A stretch of 64,000 bases of DNA from Pseudisothecium myosuroides (lineage: Eukaryota > Streptophyta > Bryopsida > Hypnales > Lembophyllaceae). Positions 49,933-63,672 of the stretch are shown here, one piece after another. The DNA lies in NCBI GenBank assembly GCA_951799445.1, contig OX637292.1:4963296-5027295 (forward strand), in the 5' to 3' direction. The translations under genes were made by a program, and so were the position numbers. Under the pieces are notes generated by a model, which worked only from the letters and a program-made list of their open reading frames with translations, made no database searches and was not told where the DNA came from. How positions within the stretch are numbered: position 1 is the first letter of the stretch; each line of letters opens with the position of its first letter.

Positions 49933-50212
49933 CATTAGAGAGAATTCGGGCCCTCTAAAGGGCCATGAGTTCCCACGAGTTCCCACTAGTTCTTCCACAA
50001 GTTTTAATGAGTTCCCAACTACTGGAATTGCGCCACTGCAGCAAGGTGACATGGCCAAACTTTGACTACATCAGATTTTTCAATTTTTTTATTTTTTATT
50101 TTTTATTTTTAAATATATTTTTCTGACAGCCCATACCATTGTTCACAACATGGGGACAGATTGAGGGACAAGCCTGAAACGGCCCTTTTTTGGCCCCAAA
50201 TCCCTTCTAATG
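49933..50212. mobile_element. TIR element B2
   Basis: Ends CATTAGAGAGAATTCGGG and, at the right, CCCCAAATCCCTTCTAATG. Aligns with B1 throughout (280 bp). Non-coding. Confidence 0.7.
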
Positions 50213-50680
50213 TTGGGTTTTTTTTTTGAGTTGTCCAATCCTTGTAACGTTGGTGTGGTAGTTTCCGGTTGGATTGGGACTATTTTCTTAGTCGAAAGAC
50301 ATATAGGCTGCCAAAGCCCATTTTGCCATTTGTACTTTATTGAAGTCCAACATCAACATCATCAACATTGTCATAGTAGAAAAGAAGCTTTGAGAAAAGG
50401 TGGAGACTTGAATGAGCTATTGATTTGAACTGATTGGAAGTTTTGATTTAATTAGGGTTTGAGTTTCATAAATTGTTTTAACCAATTCCTCTTGAACTTG
50501 ATAGATGTTTGTATCTCGGTTGTTTTATATGAATTCTTGTAGCTCGTGAGAATGTAGATTGAGTCGAGCTCACATTCTGTTTGTTCACACCCAAAAAAAA
50601 CAAATTCGTATTCGAGTATCTAAAAAATTGTGACATGTCTATCTATTGTAAGGTAATTGCATCTAAAATCCTTGGTGTGT
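50213..50680. other. Gene-less stretch
   Basis: A 72-codon frame at 50210-50428 has no recognisable domain. Nothing else seen. Confidence 0.4.
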
Positions 50681-51141
50681 AAGGTAGGAGGCTCAAATTT
50701 TGCTTGGACAATTAGAATCATCCCTATAAAACTATTAGAAACAATGGAGAAAATTTCAGAAATGGATCACAATTTGTTCAATGTTTTTTTTCTCATAATC
50801 GTGTTTTTGATTCCCTTTGAGTAAAGTATACATTCATATAAGGCTAAAATAAATGAAAATATGACATGGATCATTCTCTGAGAGCCAAAATTACATGAAC
50901 ATCCTAAACTTTGTAATCATCACTTTTTGGATTGACGTGCTCTGTTCGAAGGCAGTCTATGAGCATCAATAGCTATTTGCGCACCTTTCATTCTAAGTCA
51001 AAAAATTACAGTTTAAATTGCCACTTTTTCTTCTTTTTCTTCTTCTTCTTACCAAAAATATGTAGAAAATGTTACGCTAAATTGATTTTTATACAAAGGT
51101 ACATTTTTCTTTAATTGGGCGATTTATGAGCCTCCTACCTT
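50681..51141. mobile_element. TIR element G2
   Basis: Ends AAGGTAGGAGGCTCA and TGAGCCTCCTACCTT are a perfect 15-bp inverted repeat. 461 bp; the interior is largely different from G1 apart from the ends. A CTT-rich tract lies at 51028-51050. Confidence 0.65.
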
Positions 51142-51146
51142 GTGTA

Positions 51147-54100
51147 AGGTAGAAAATCCATTGTACACCCTTATGGAATTACAAGTTTTTTTTGTAATTT
51201 GGAAACATTTCACATGTATTTTGGTCAACTCATTTTTGAATAAAAAATGACACATTATAAGCGGTCAAAGCAAAATTTCATAGCTATCCATTGTATTAGG
51301 AAGACTATTTATATCCTTTAGAGGGGACTATTCTTGTCTTTTAGAATGCTAATGTCAATCTCTCTTAATTCTCTATAAGTTCCAATGACAACCAAAAAGT
51401 GTCATTTTCCATTGGTGAATAATGAATGAATTTTTTGCCATATAAAGAAGGTGCATGGTGGTGTTTATTGAATTCTTGAAATCGTGATTTTTCAATCTAA
51501 TTCCAACTTTAGAACTCCAATTTACATAGTTACTTTGCAATTTATGATGTATTGCATTTGAATGCAAGAGAACAAAATTGATTTGGTTTTAGATTAAGGA
51601 TGTAAATCAAGATAGGATCCATATATAATGGATCTACATATATTTCCTTAATAATGGATGCTTTGGCTTAGGTATTGAAGTGTGATCATGCAACCATGCA
51701 ACACAATTTCAACAATTGTGCCTATGTAAGCTTCAATTATTGTAGTGCCCACATGCAATTGAATCAAAATAACTAATTCTTGTATTTTATGGATGCAACT
51801 ATGTCCTTGGAATATGGCTAGTTGAACTATTCCCACCAAATTATTCATTCACAATGGTCTTTGGAGTAGAATTATTATTATTAGCAACCACATGCCATCT
51901 TCAAAATTGATAAACAAAAATTTTAATTTAATTTTGAATGTTTGATTTTAATTCTTTAGAGTTCGAGTGTCCAAAATTTGAACAATGAACAAAAAACTTC
52001 CAAGGGATCTTTTGACTAAGTAAGAGTTTTTATTCATCTAAATCAGTGCTTGTTTTTTGTTTTTTTTAAGCCTTTTATACGATGAATTTGATGAAATTGA
52101 GGTAAATAATATACATTCACAAAGATATAAGCAAAAAAATGCAAAAATTCAAGAAAGGATTCAAGAGCCAAGGGCTTAAATGCAAATATTAAATGCAAAT
52201 GTAATAAAAATTTATATCAATTGCAATGTATGTTCAAAAAATTTAGAATTTATATGATGGGTGTATACTACAGTAAATGACTTAATCATCAAAGTTTAAG
52301 GAATTCAATTTTGGATGTAAAATGCTATATTTTGACATGTGTGTTGACATAGAAGGTCCATAAATTGATGTTCACACTAATAATGAAGTTTGTCTTCATG
52401 TTAAACTACATCCTATAAACATGGCACTCCCAATATGGAACATTGTTGGACCTTCTATATGTCCAAGAAGCTTAAAAATTGCCACATTCTCTACTTTTAT
52501 GGTCAATGTAGTATTTGAGTATGATAAGGTTTAGACCTAAACAAGATATCAAAGTGAAAATTTTTAATTGTTGAATCATTAATCCAATAGTATATGTCTT
52601 ATCATATTCTGGTACACATATTATATTGTAGAAATCAAATATAGTACCATGTATACAACTTTTTGTAGATATTTAATCCTAAAAGACCAACATTCAAATT
52701 TTGAAAAACTACATGAACGCAAGCACATCTTAAGTATGCAAAAATGCATTTTTTCATCCATCAAATTTGGAATATTCTTGTGTTAGTTCTTCAACATTTT
52801 GCATGATATTGATTTTAAAGATTTTGCTTTGCAAATATTCCATAATTCAAAAGGTATTGGTACGTCTAAACTCAAAAAATAACTTTTTCTATTCGAAAAA
52901 TGACCCTTCAAAAATGACTTAAGTAAAAAAGTGAAATAAAAATCTTCAAAAATCACTATGATTAGAACTTAACTTAGTGAAAATATTAAAAACAAATATA
53001 AATGAAATGAAAACAAGCCACTGGCCATTGAAAAAGCTTCATAAAAAGGTTAGGAATAAAAGAATAAAACATTGTCTGTGTACACATTTATAAAAATTAT
53101 ATATTAAATCCAAGATCCTTTTTATACAAAACCAAAAGACAAAATATTTTGTACTTTCCAAATGTTGAAATCCAATAAACATGTGAATTAAAAAGGTACT
53201 TAGGCTTCATGTAATCAAGAAGCATGTGAAAGTGAAGTAGCATTTGACATTGTTATTTTTCACTACTTTGAAGCAGTTTTGGGTCTCAAAACATCAAAAA
53301 TCTATTGGGTTTTAAGAAATTCAATTAATATATGATGCTCTAATTTTATGTATTTCACTTTCCTATTAGAAATAAATTTTCACTTTAACATGACTTGAGA
53401 AGTTGGCTTATATATTTTTTAGAGGTGGTTTCTTGCATTGACATATATATGGTCCAGTTTTGAATTTTGAACAACCACGGTTGATTATGAAATTCTGATG
53501 AAACCAATGGAAGTTTGAAGCCAAATGTCTAAACTTGAAGCCTAAGCAGAATTGACACATGTTTAGTATATTTTTCTTAACCCATTGTCAATATAGATAT
53601 GGCACTACCACTTTTCTTTGATGCCCTCCCAATACTATGTCCGGAGTTTGTCATTTCAATCACAATAGTACAATAGTACTTTTCTTATTTTTTAATCCAT
53701 TTTTATTCTTCTATATTGGATTCAAATATAGGGATCAGTTTTAATTGTACCTGAGGTAAAGCCATGAGATTTTGAAGCCCAATGATTGAAGCATTGTAAT
53801 TGAGAGTACTATCAAACTAGGTGAATTTCAAAGCCTCAAGACTAAATATCATAGCCAAAGTTATGGTCAATTCACAAATTTTGAAGCCTTACAACTAAAG
53901 CGTTATAACTATAATCACAAATATTTTGGAATTTTGAAACTTCACAACTAATGCGTTATAATTATAGCCATAACTATTTTGGAATCTTTTTTATCTATCT
54001 TTTCATATGTATTTGGACATTAAATACTTGACTACATTATATGAACCACTTGAAGACCTAAGTGCATTTAATGATGGTGAAAGAGTTTTTAGGGTCAAAT

Positions 54101-56900
54101 TCATTTATTTCAATGAAGAATTATAGGTCTAAAATGAAGTACAAATGATACTAATAGTGTATAGGACTTTAGTGGTATAATATAATCTTCAATTTTTAAC
54201 TTTTCAAAATTTCAAAATTTTCCATCGGTTGTCATTTCATAGAGCAGATAAAAGTAGGGCCTTGAGGCAATTCACTAGTTTGTTTAGTAGTTGTTAGAAA
54301 AAGAAGAAGATACTTTCATTCACTTGAAGTCATTAACATTTTGGAAACAAATTCGGATCCATCAAAAAATATATGGTATGTAAGAAAATTAGTACATCTT
54401 ACTCTAAAAATCCCTCTACACCTACAAACTTATTGCTCTAGTGATACCGCCTACCACAACATGTTTTCAAAAATCCTTATTTTGCTTATACTGCACTATC
54501 AAAAACTAGACTTAAATTTTTTAAATCTTGAAACTAGCGTAGAGGTTGTAATAGGAGAGTTAGAAAGAAAGGGTTTCTCATTAATTAGCATAGGGTTCTT
54601 TTTTGAAACAATGTTGTCTTGTTTTCTTGCTTCACATCACATCAATAATACATCACATCAATAATAGTGAACAAACTTTCCACCCTATAGTCCTTGTCTA
54701 TTTGAACCTTGATTTTGTAGAATGAATGGAATGGGATTCACATTGGCACTATGTAGGACCTATTTGGTTGCAAGAGCTTTTAATTGCTTATAAACAAAAT
54801 CAAACAAAATCAATTGAGTATTGTTGTGTGTTCTTGAGTGGAATTATTATGGTAGATGATGTATGTTGTTGAATCATGCTCGTCTCATTTTTGGACAATC
54901 CAATGACACCTGCAAGTGAAATCATGTTTTATAATAAGATAATTTTATTTATTTATTGCATCAACAGATACTGTTAGCTATCTCAATACCACAAGTACTT
55001 CTTTTATGTTAATAATGTAAGTAGTTCATTTTTTATTAATACTGCAAGCAACAATGGAAGTAAATTCTTTGTCAACACCTAATCAACAGTTCTTTCTTTA
55101 TCCCATATAATTCTTTCCGTAGCAAGAGCTGATTTGACAATTGAGAAATTAGGATGCAATTACAAGTAATGAATTCAATTCTTACTATCGTTACTTTGAT
55201 ATGAATTTGTGCAAAATGCAGCTGTAGAAGCTACTGCATAGTTGTTGGCAATTGAACTTTAGTTGTCAATTTAACTTCTTAAAGCAAAATCACACAATCA
55301 AAATTGCATCCTCAAGAAATGCTGCAACTTTCAATTACAAGAATGCTTACAAATTTTCATTATTTCAGACAAATGCTCACAACCAATTGCTTAGAACAAA
55401 TGTTCAAATATCTGCAAAAGAGTTTCTCACAAATTATCAAAAGAATTATTAAGAGTTGTGCAAAAAGTATAAAAGAAATAAAAATGCTAAAAAAAGAAAT
55501 GGAATTGCAAGGAGGAAAAAAGGTGGGGGACAAGGGCTTTATTAAATGTCATTAGTTGTTTATATGAAACAAAGAAAATATTAAATTCCATTTCTAAAAT
55601 CTTCAAATACATAGCAAAGTTGTTTTATACGTAGGTTTGGCAATGTAAGCAATAGGTTTGGTATGATGATGTAAATGTAGAAGTAAATTATGCTTGCAAA
55701 TATGGATTTCTCATTACTATGTTGGTCACGTGTGCAAAGATTCTAATTGAACTAACTCCATTATATATTTTTTCACATTTGAAAAAAATTTACAATTTTT
55801 TGCTTAAACCCCAACCATCTCTAAGGTGAAAACACCTAAAATCATTCTTGTACCTATTCATAGTATTATAGACTTCTATTAACGTGTTTCTAAACTTCCA
55901 TAAAAGTGTCCTTCAAAAGTGTCATTAAACCATCCCCACACATAATTGTCATTATTTTTTGAGATTTTGGTTTTAGACCCAACTATATAACAATTTCAAT
56001 GGTTTGAGGGAGCTTCTAGTTTAAAAATTCATAGAAATTACATGCTATATCTGAAAAATCTAATTTTTTTTTGAGAATTCATGATTTTAAGTGCTAATGC
56101 TACTAAAATACTATTTTCAGGAAAAGTACCTCCATCTACGCTGAATTGCTTATTTTGATGGTTTTAGGTGTTTCCACCTTATCGTACATGAATGTCTATT
56201 ATGGCAGACTAGTGCCAAAATACTTCCTTTTCGGCATGCAAAGGATTTTGGCAGCCAAAACTATTGGTACTACAGTTCAAGCAATCCAACATCCAGTTTT
56301 TTTGTATTCAACAATTTTTAGGTTTTGTTGCTTTGGAAAACGTGTCATGCAAGGCTTAAGGCGTGATGTAGGTTTTCAAAAATATTCAAAAATTCAGGCA
56401 ACATGGATGAATTTTTTTTGCAACATTTTGAACATTTCACTTGTAATATTCCAAACATTCAGACAGTCCAAATAATACTTAATTTATGTCTAAATTCAAC
56501 CTTCACATAGGGTATTACCATTGTTTGTTTGTTTGTTTGTTACTATGATATCTTCTAGATTATACATCTCCCGGTGGCATTTTTAATACCATTAGAAAGC
56601 CCCCGGGGACAAGGGATGCACAGACTTTGATTTGTGACATATATTCCAACTCACAACATAAAAGATATTGAATTTCAAAGTGTTTATGAATTAAAAAATT
56701 TGAATGTTGCTTTTACTTTTATTTTACTATACTGCGGCAACGATGCAAGGCATACACATTACATATGAATCTCAGTAATTTATTAGAAAATTTCAAAAGT
56801 AATTGTACTATCTTTCAATTGAGCCCTTTTATGGCTTAACTTAGTGGACTTGGAGCCTAGGATTTCAAAAAAGTCAATTTTTAATTCCCAGAATGTCCAG
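51147..56900. other. Long gene-less AT-rich region
   Basis: No supported gene in 5.7 kb. 51214-51560 repeats sequence from 27825-28160. A unit of about 60 bp near 53880-53985 (GCGTTATAA) is doubled, and ACATCACATCAATAAT is doubled at 54634-54665. A TTTG microsatellite is at 56524-56542. A 109-codon frame at 56146-56475 shows no known motif. The sequence at 56690-56760 resembles the Helitron-like end near 5300. Confidence 0.4.
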
Positions 56901-56954
56901 TTTCGGCCACCGTGGCTCAGGCAACACGTGAAGTATGCCTGACATGTCTCAATC

Positions 56955-57110
56955 AGGATTTTCCACATTCATCCATGCAATCAATCCCATCCATCTTCCG
57001 TTTCCTCATCCATCACTATTTCCTCATCCATTCCCGTTTCCTCATCCATCCCCCGTTTCTTCATCCACAAGACGTGCCTGTGAGCTTCATCCATCCTCAT
57101 CCATCCATCC
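56955..57110. repeat. CATCC-type microsatellite and minisatellite
   Basis: Repeated TTCCTCATCCATC units of about 18-21 bp and CATCCAT runs, upstream of the CCCH/KH gene. Confidence 0.7.
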
Positions 57111-57968
57111 TGCAGCCCGGCCTTGGGTTCCCCCCACCCGAGACGAAGCTCGCTTGTGAGGTGGGCCGCCAAGCACGCCAGCCAGCCAGCCACCGTCGCA
57201 GCAACAACGACAACAACGCTCCGAAAACCAAACCCTGAAAAAAGCAAATCTCGTTCTCGGTCTCTTCATTTGAACAACTGAAGCTCATCTTCAGAATCTG
57301 CTTTCGTAGTCCTGTACTAACCCTAACTCTCAGCCATAGACAGAGCTCAAGCCTCACAGCTCTAGCCCCCGAGCGCTACCTTAGCAGTACGGAGTGAAAC
57401 TGCGCGTTCCTTTCACTTCCGTTAAACTTCCTGGTTTTGTTTTAGCATCTTTTCTAAACTGGTTTCTTTTTTAATCTTTCTTTTTGTCATCTCCGTCTGC
57501 CGGCCGCCCAGCTTAGTAGCTCTGCTTTGCTTTTGATAGCATTCCATTATTTTTGAAAACCAGCGCCGTGAGCTCTTGCATTCGCAAGCTCAGTAATAAG
57601 TTTAACTAAGCGCCTTACTGTTGTTGTTATTGGGGTGGTGGTGGTGGTGGTGGTGGTGCCGTCCACTTCAAGCGCTTCTTCCCGTAAAGCTCGTTTCCCC
57701 CTTTCCAAGGTTTTCGTGCTGTGCTGTTTTGATGCGACGATATGTTTTTGTTTAGGTTGTGTTGTGCGTAGTTTTTTTTTGAGATGGGTTGCTTTTTTCT
57801 TGGGAGCTTGTTGGTTGGTTGAGCTGCAAATGGGAGAGTTTGCTGGATTGTTGGGTTTGTTGGGTTAGCTGATGTGAATGACAGTTTTGAGGAGATGTTT
57901 TGTGTTTTGTGTTAGTTGTTGACTCGCAGTGTGATTCGTTTGACAGGGTTTTAGCTACGAATCTGGAT
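57111..57968 (+). promoter_or_regulatory. Promoter and 5' leader region of the CCCH/KH gene
   Basis: GC content rises. A GGT microsatellite lies at 57633-57658. AACCCTAACTC at 57319 is telobox-like. The transcription start and any leader intron cannot be placed. The long minus-strand frames here (57357-57097 and others) are not conserved proteins. Confidence 0.4.
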
Positions 57969-59975
57969 ATGGATCCGTATGGACCTCCGCGGAAGAGGCC
58001 CAGACCTGAGTCAGGTCCGCTGAATGGCACTAATGGAGCCAACGGGGGGCATGGTGGTGTAGACGATTGTAAGCTCCTCTGTTTATGCCCTTTTTGTGGT
58101 CTGCTTTTCAGTTTCTTTTTGTTGTGTATTTCCATTGTAAGATCTGTGCTTGCGGTACAGTTTACCGTTGAAAATCTGAACAGCTAGTTTCTTTCTATTC
58201 GCCATCTAGTTGTATAAGGTTTTGTAGCAGAAGGAAAAGTTTTTGTTGCTGTGTGTAGGGTTTTCTAACCTAGCCGCCGTCTTGTCGACCCCTGTGTATG
58301 ATGTATTCGGAGAGTGCAGTAGTATTTTACAGCTCAGGATTTGTCAGAGGCTGGTTGGTCTTTTATTTCGGCGTGCTTGTTTGGTAACGAGGAGTTTAGT
58401 CGTGAAATGGGATGCGAGCTTATCTAGATAATGGTCCTTCTTCTGTGTACTTGAAACCAGTAATGCGTGCCAGACAAATGTTTTACTTTTAAATGTATTG
58501 CACGTTCACATAGTGTTGGTTCTGGTCGTCTCTACTTTGCATACAGTTTGAACTACGACTCTTCTAAACTAATACTGAACACTGATAAGCTTGAGTGAAT
58601 GCGAATACCAAGCGGTAACCCATTTTCTTATTTGGAGATACATTCAGTGAATGCGCTTATAATCATCCAGAAAGTACTAATAACAGGAGTGGATCTGATA
58701 TTTTAGACAACAAGGATGGAAGCTCAGGCAACAGGACTAAGCCTTGCACTAAGTTTTTCAGGTAAATATGCTTGAAATTTTGAGTTCTGATTTTTAATGC
58801 ACCCATTAAAAGAGTAAGTTTGAACAAATTAGTGTCTGTCTCAAATTCTGAGTCTCCGAGTATTCCACATTTATTGTTTGACCTCTTTCCCGGCCCCTTG
58901 GGTTCATGAACAAAATTAAAGTTCTGAACATGTTCAGATTTGAAGTTCAAGCTTATTGTTCTAATTTGTCAAGCCTTTAATGTTCCTCTTAATCTAAAGT
59001 CCTGTTTGCTATGCGTTGTAGTAGTAGTATTGCGAGTTTATCATTTTCCTTATCTATCCAGTCCTAACGCATCTCCGTGTTTGTTGTTGCAGTACATCCG
59101 GCTGTCCATATGGCGAAGGCTGTCATTTCTTGCACTTCGTGCCCGGGGGCATGCAAAACATGGGCGGGTTGGCGCCCCTGGCCAACATAGGCAGCATGGG
59201 CGGTGCAGGTGCTCGCAAGGTGGTGGGCGGTGTAGGACCAGATGACCAAGGTGCAAATCTCGGTGGCTTCAAGACCAGGCTTTGTAACCGTTTTGACACT
59301 CCAGAGGGATGCCGATTCTCTGACAAGTGCCACTTTGCTCATGGAGAGAAGGAGCTTCGAAAGGCAAGCGCGAATTTCAACACCCCTGCGCCATTAGAGC
59401 GAGATGCCTACCCACGCCAGGACTACTCCAGGGACCAGGGCCCTCCTTCTGCATCGTACCGTGGCGGAGCTGGGGCATATGGAAATGCTAACAATGGTGG
59501 CAGATTTGGAGGTGGAGGACCTGGTCGAGAAAGAGACGGAGCTAGGTTTGGCTCTTACAGGGAGCCTACTCCTCCCGGCATGGCTGCTGCGAACTCCTTC
59601 GGCGCTTCTTCCACTGCTAAGATTAGCATTGAAGCATCCTTAGCTGGAGCCATCATCGGCAAGGGAGGTATCAATGCCAAGCAGATCTGCCGTATCACAG
59701 GTGCCAAGCTTTCCATCAAGGAACATGAGACTGACCCGGGTTTGCGCAATGTAGAAATGGAGGGCTCTTTTGAACAGATCAAGCAAGCTAGTCAGATGGT
59801 TCGTCAGGTGCTCATGCACCGAGATAATGTTCCAGCTCGTCCGTCGGCTGGTTCTGTTTCTCACAATTTCAAGACCAAACTGTGTGAGAATTTTACGAAG
59901 GGTACGTGTACGTTTGGGGATCGCTGTCACTTTGCTCATGGGGCTGAGGACATGAGGGATCCATACAGGAGCTGA
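57969..59975 (+). CDS. CCCH zinc finger and KH domain RNA-binding protein (AtC3H14/At5g06770 type)
   Basis: Three exons: 57969-58068, 58707-58761, 59093-59975; 1038 nt, 345 aa. The exon 1 donor is GAT T|GTAAGC and the exon 2 acceptor TTTTAG|AC, which makes Tyr34; the earlier CAG at 58671 would create a stop. Domains: CCCH1 C47-C56-C62-H66 (C-x8-C-x5-C-x3-H), CCCH2 C116-C125-C131-H135, a Gly-rich linker with RGG-like parts (about 155-205), a KH domain 227-294 with the IIGKGG loop at 239-244, and CCCH3 C316-C324-C330-H334. This layout, with KH between fingers, is the plant C3H14/At3g12130 family, which binds RNA in the nucleus or cytoplasm. The CCCH fingers and GxxG loop would bind single-stranded RNA; the targets are unknown. 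MDPYGPPRKRPRP near the start may be a nuclear signal. Confidence 0.93.
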
Positions 59976-62372
59976 AGGAGGTAGGGTGGTGCTGCTGTTC
60001 ACCAGCCAGGTAATGGAATGGGGGAGGGGTTGGTTTATTGCAGGTTGCTTTATACTTTTATTGTTAACCAACGTTGGAAAATGAAGCAAGGAACGGAGTT
60101 AAAAGAACTCACCTCTACAAGATGGAAATCATTTCGGAAAAGAACAGCAACCCACTGATCACAATGAGAAGGAGACTGAAGAAAATTGCTGCTTTCACTA
60201 AGGAGTTTCAGGAAAGGAAACATTAGGCTGTGTTGTTTCAGAGGATTAGTTGCTGAGTTAGTGTAGGAGATCAGAGTAATGCTATCCACCACACTGGATG
60301 AATGCGTTGATGCAATGGATTGATAGGTACATGATGTGTTCAAAAGAGCCCTTGACGTGGTCTAAAAGAGTCTCGGCCACCAAACCTTGTTGTTTCTTGA
60401 AAGGCTGTTTTAGTTAATACCACTAGTGAGGTGCAGAATTAATGTAAGGGTCTTTAATTTCATTATGAAAGTTGTTTTCCACAACCTGGTGTTAATTTTG
60501 GTAACTTTGTAACCCAAGTTGGGGGTCGTTATAAAACATGATCAATTTTGTAAGTGGAATTATGCCTGATTATTAGTTCCTATCTAAGAACGGGGTTCTT
60601 AAGTTGCAGATAAGTTCCAAGTCTGCAATTTCTGTTTACGAATAATGCATGATCATTATACTGGGAAGTTCACTAGTTTGCACTAGTCTAGTTTTTGATG
60701 CCTACTTTAATATTGAGACAGGTAGTTCTATTTGCCGATAACATTCATTTTTAAATGTAGACTTCCCTGCAGAAGGGATTCTCGCTTCTCTTCTTACCGG
60801 TCTGGTATTTGATATGTCCGGATCATTGGGCAGGTTCCGTTTGTTCCTTTTTTCTAGTAAAACACCAATGGAGAACTACATGTTTCAACCGGAGAGTGAG
60901 ACACTATTAAAGGCTACATCCACAGCTGTGAAGCTATTTTATGAAAGTTCCAATAGATGTTCATTCTCATGAAGCTATTTTATGAACAGTTTCAATTATA
61001 TAGCTATTCATTCTCGTGAAGCTATTTGTCCTAGTTGAGATTCTGTTACGTTGAAATCAAATAATGATGCTGTTCGGGGCAGTGCCTGCGTGCATGTCTT
61101 TCAAGCAATGGGACATTCCTTTCAGTGCAAACGCCAGAGATTTTCAATGCAGAATTCGGAAGACAGGGTTTCATCAAGTCGACCACTCTGCAGGAGATGA
61201 TTCTGGCTCCTTGGTAAGTAAGTTGAGTTCTCATTTCTGTAGGTGAGGTCATGAGGCAGGATGCTCTAAAAGTGTCCTTAAAGCTAATAATCTAACATAG
61301 TCACTTGATTTATTTTTGTAGTGTACTGTACAGCTATTGCACATTTTAGATTAGGAATGCTTTAATAATGTCTACTGAAAGTGTCCCAAAGGCTCATATT
61401 CTTTCGTAGTGGCTGATATTGAATTACACACAGTTTTGAGTATCCTTTTACGACACTGGTTTCCTATTTCAAATAACACAAATAACTAACTGATCATGTC
61501 TCCAATTTTTCTGATTCAAAGTGCGTTGTGTTCTTTGCTACATTGTCTTTCCACCCAAAAAATCACTCAACAATGTTTGGACCAGGAAATCAGCAGAAGC
61601 CTTACTCAATCCTATTAACCTTGGAATCTGGTAAGTATGGTGGAGAGGAGCTTCATCGGAGGCTGCCCCAGAAGCGGTAAGTCTGACGAGCCTTTCTCTT
61701 TAACCGTGAAGTGCTTGTAGGATTCTTGTGTAGGTTATAATGTTTGATTATTTCCATTTAAGGCTAGCAAAGGTGCTTCAGCTGTAGCTTGTAGAGGTTA
61801 TTTATAATTGATAATGGACATCAATGTCCATTTGTAAATGTGTGTTCTACACTGCCACTTATGTGATTACTGAGCTGCCCAATATGATGGACGTATCAAG
61901 TGCGAAACTTGTCTGCCCTACACCGTATTCAGTGCCATTTTTGCCTCCGAGTGCTCTCAAACTGCTGTGCATATTAAATACCTTCTTGAACCCCGAAAAC
62001 ACATTATGACGTTATTTAGCAGTTGTCAGAACGTGCTGTGCAGAGGAAACCCAGCATAAACTCAAATAGTATGGCATTCATTGCAGAGAGCATTAATAAC
62101 TTAGTTATGCCAGTGGAAAGGGCCTCTGACTGTCATATCTGTTACCTTTTGGTACTTCCCTGACTGCCACAATGGTTTTAATGAGTCTGATTCAGCCTTC
62201 ATGAGGACCGATCATGTTCCATGTTCCATGTTCCTTAATATTGGAGGGACTGAGGGAGACAGTGCCACGCTCGTTCGCATGTAGCATACTAGCATGTACA
62301 GCTAGTTTTCTTTAAGATACGGACTCCACTTTTTAACCTGAGGATAAGGTAAAAGCACCCATAAACAATCAT
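59976..62372. other. Region after the CCCH/KH gene
   Basis: The first several hundred bases are the likely 3' UTR. No further coding gene is supported. Several possible splice motifs (for example CTTG|GTAAGT at 61212 and TTTCTGTAG near 61240) suggest a non-coding transcript or a spliced 3' region. A 9-bp unit CATGTTCCA is repeated at 62213-62233. Confidence 0.35.
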
Positions 62373-62376
62373 TTAA

Positions 62377-63296
62377 ACCCTAAAGTTCCATGACTATGTT
62401 TTCACCAAAAACACTCAAAAACTGTCATTTTTAGTAGAAGTACCAAATTTTTGAAAAAAAAACTTTTACAAATGTAACCATAGGATCTTACAATAAACTA
62501 GTTTTAGAAGATGCTGAAAAAATTTCAGAATTTTTCACCATGTGGATCGGAAGATATTAGCATTTGAATTGGTAAAAATTCTTTTTTTGTCCTTGCAAAA
62601 AACAGGGCAGCTGCACTTCACAAGGTCACTTTTCTATGAAAAAATGTTCAAAATGGTGGTGCTTCTTTGAATTCATTTTCCTAAACAAGTTAGCTACATG
62701 CTTAAAATTTTTCAAATTATTTGGAATTGTACAACATATACAAAAAAAATAGTAAGTAGAAAGAAGTAGAGAATGATCCAAAATACTAAATTGTTAAGAA
62801 TTTAATTATGGAATTGAAAAATGTCAATCCCAATGGTTGTAATGTTGTAATAAACAATCTTCATCTTGTGATTTTTTTTTTTCAAAAAATATTAAAAATT
62901 GAGTTAAATAAACAACTTCAAAGTTTATTTCAGAGTAAAGAATCTATAACTGTCCACAAACTGAAAAACCTCATAACTTTTGATTCATTGGTTGAAATGG
63001 AATGATTCAAAGCTTTTTGCATATATATAATTCTAGAAAACCAATTTCAAATTTTTATTTTTGAAAAAAGTGATTTTTTCTGATCTACTCAGATTGCCCA
63101 GTTACAAAAAAAGTAATATATTTGGCCATAACTTTTGTCTCCTATTTTCAAATGCCATGAAATTTAGTGCATATGAAAGATATTCCTCGCACCCACCTTC
63201 TAATAAAATTTCAGCTTAAAATATGGAAATCTCTAGTCACACGTACTTGCCCAAAATTTCTATACAGCCAAAAAATGCATGCCGGTCCTTTAGGGA
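62377..63296 (+). mobile_element. TTAA-flanked element A4
   Basis: TTAA at 62373-62376 and 63297-63300. It starts ACCCTAAAGTTCCATGAC and ends CCGGTCCTTTAGGGA. 920 bp; aligns with A2 in reverse and with A3 in the same sense. Non-coding. Confidence 0.8.
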
Positions 63297-63300
63297 TTAA

Positions 63301-63672
63301 GGAATTTTCTAGCAAATCATGAGCAGTTTAAGTCGCAAGAATTTTTTAGCATGTAGGAAGATAGGAAGTATGGGGATTGTAAATTTTTCATAATTTTATT
63401 TCTAAAATTGAAAATATTGTGAATTTTGGGAGCCAAAAAGTACCCATGACCCATTGCCGATCTCTAAACTCTTCCAATTCTGATCACCCCAAAACTACTT
63501 TTCCGCTTACTACTTCCTACTTTGTTGCTCACTACTTTGTGACATGTGTCATAACTTTATTAGTTCCAACTTTGAAAAAAAACATTCCAAGCTTTTTTAA
63601 CCTTGGTTGGAAATAGAACACCCTACAAGTTGGCTATTGGTCGTGGTTGACAGTGGATGCTTCTACCTTAGT
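63301..63672. mobile_element. F-family element F2, partial
   Basis: Aligns with the interior of F1 (GCATGTAGGANGATAGGAA, TTTTGGAAGCCAAAAAG-like). It starts directly after the right TTAA of A4 and ends near TTCTACCTTAG at 63672. The left end is lost. Confidence 0.5.

Noticed and set aside
56146..56475. 109-codon frame as a gene
   Set aside because: No known motif, no splice or promoter context, and AT-rich composition like the surrounding non-coding DNA.
57097..57357. Minus-strand frames in the CCCH/KH leader
   Set aside because: No domain, and composition is driven by the CATCC and GC-rich repeats.
58672..58761. Longer exon 2 of the CCCH/KH gene with acceptor at the CAG near 58671
   Set aside because: Joined to the strong donor at 58069 it gives TAA at the junction. 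The acceptor at 58705-58706 keeps the frame and yields a complete first CCCH finger.
59050..59342. Minus-strand frames inside exon 3 of the CCCH/KH gene
   Set aside because: Shadows of a strongly conserved plus-strand coding exon.
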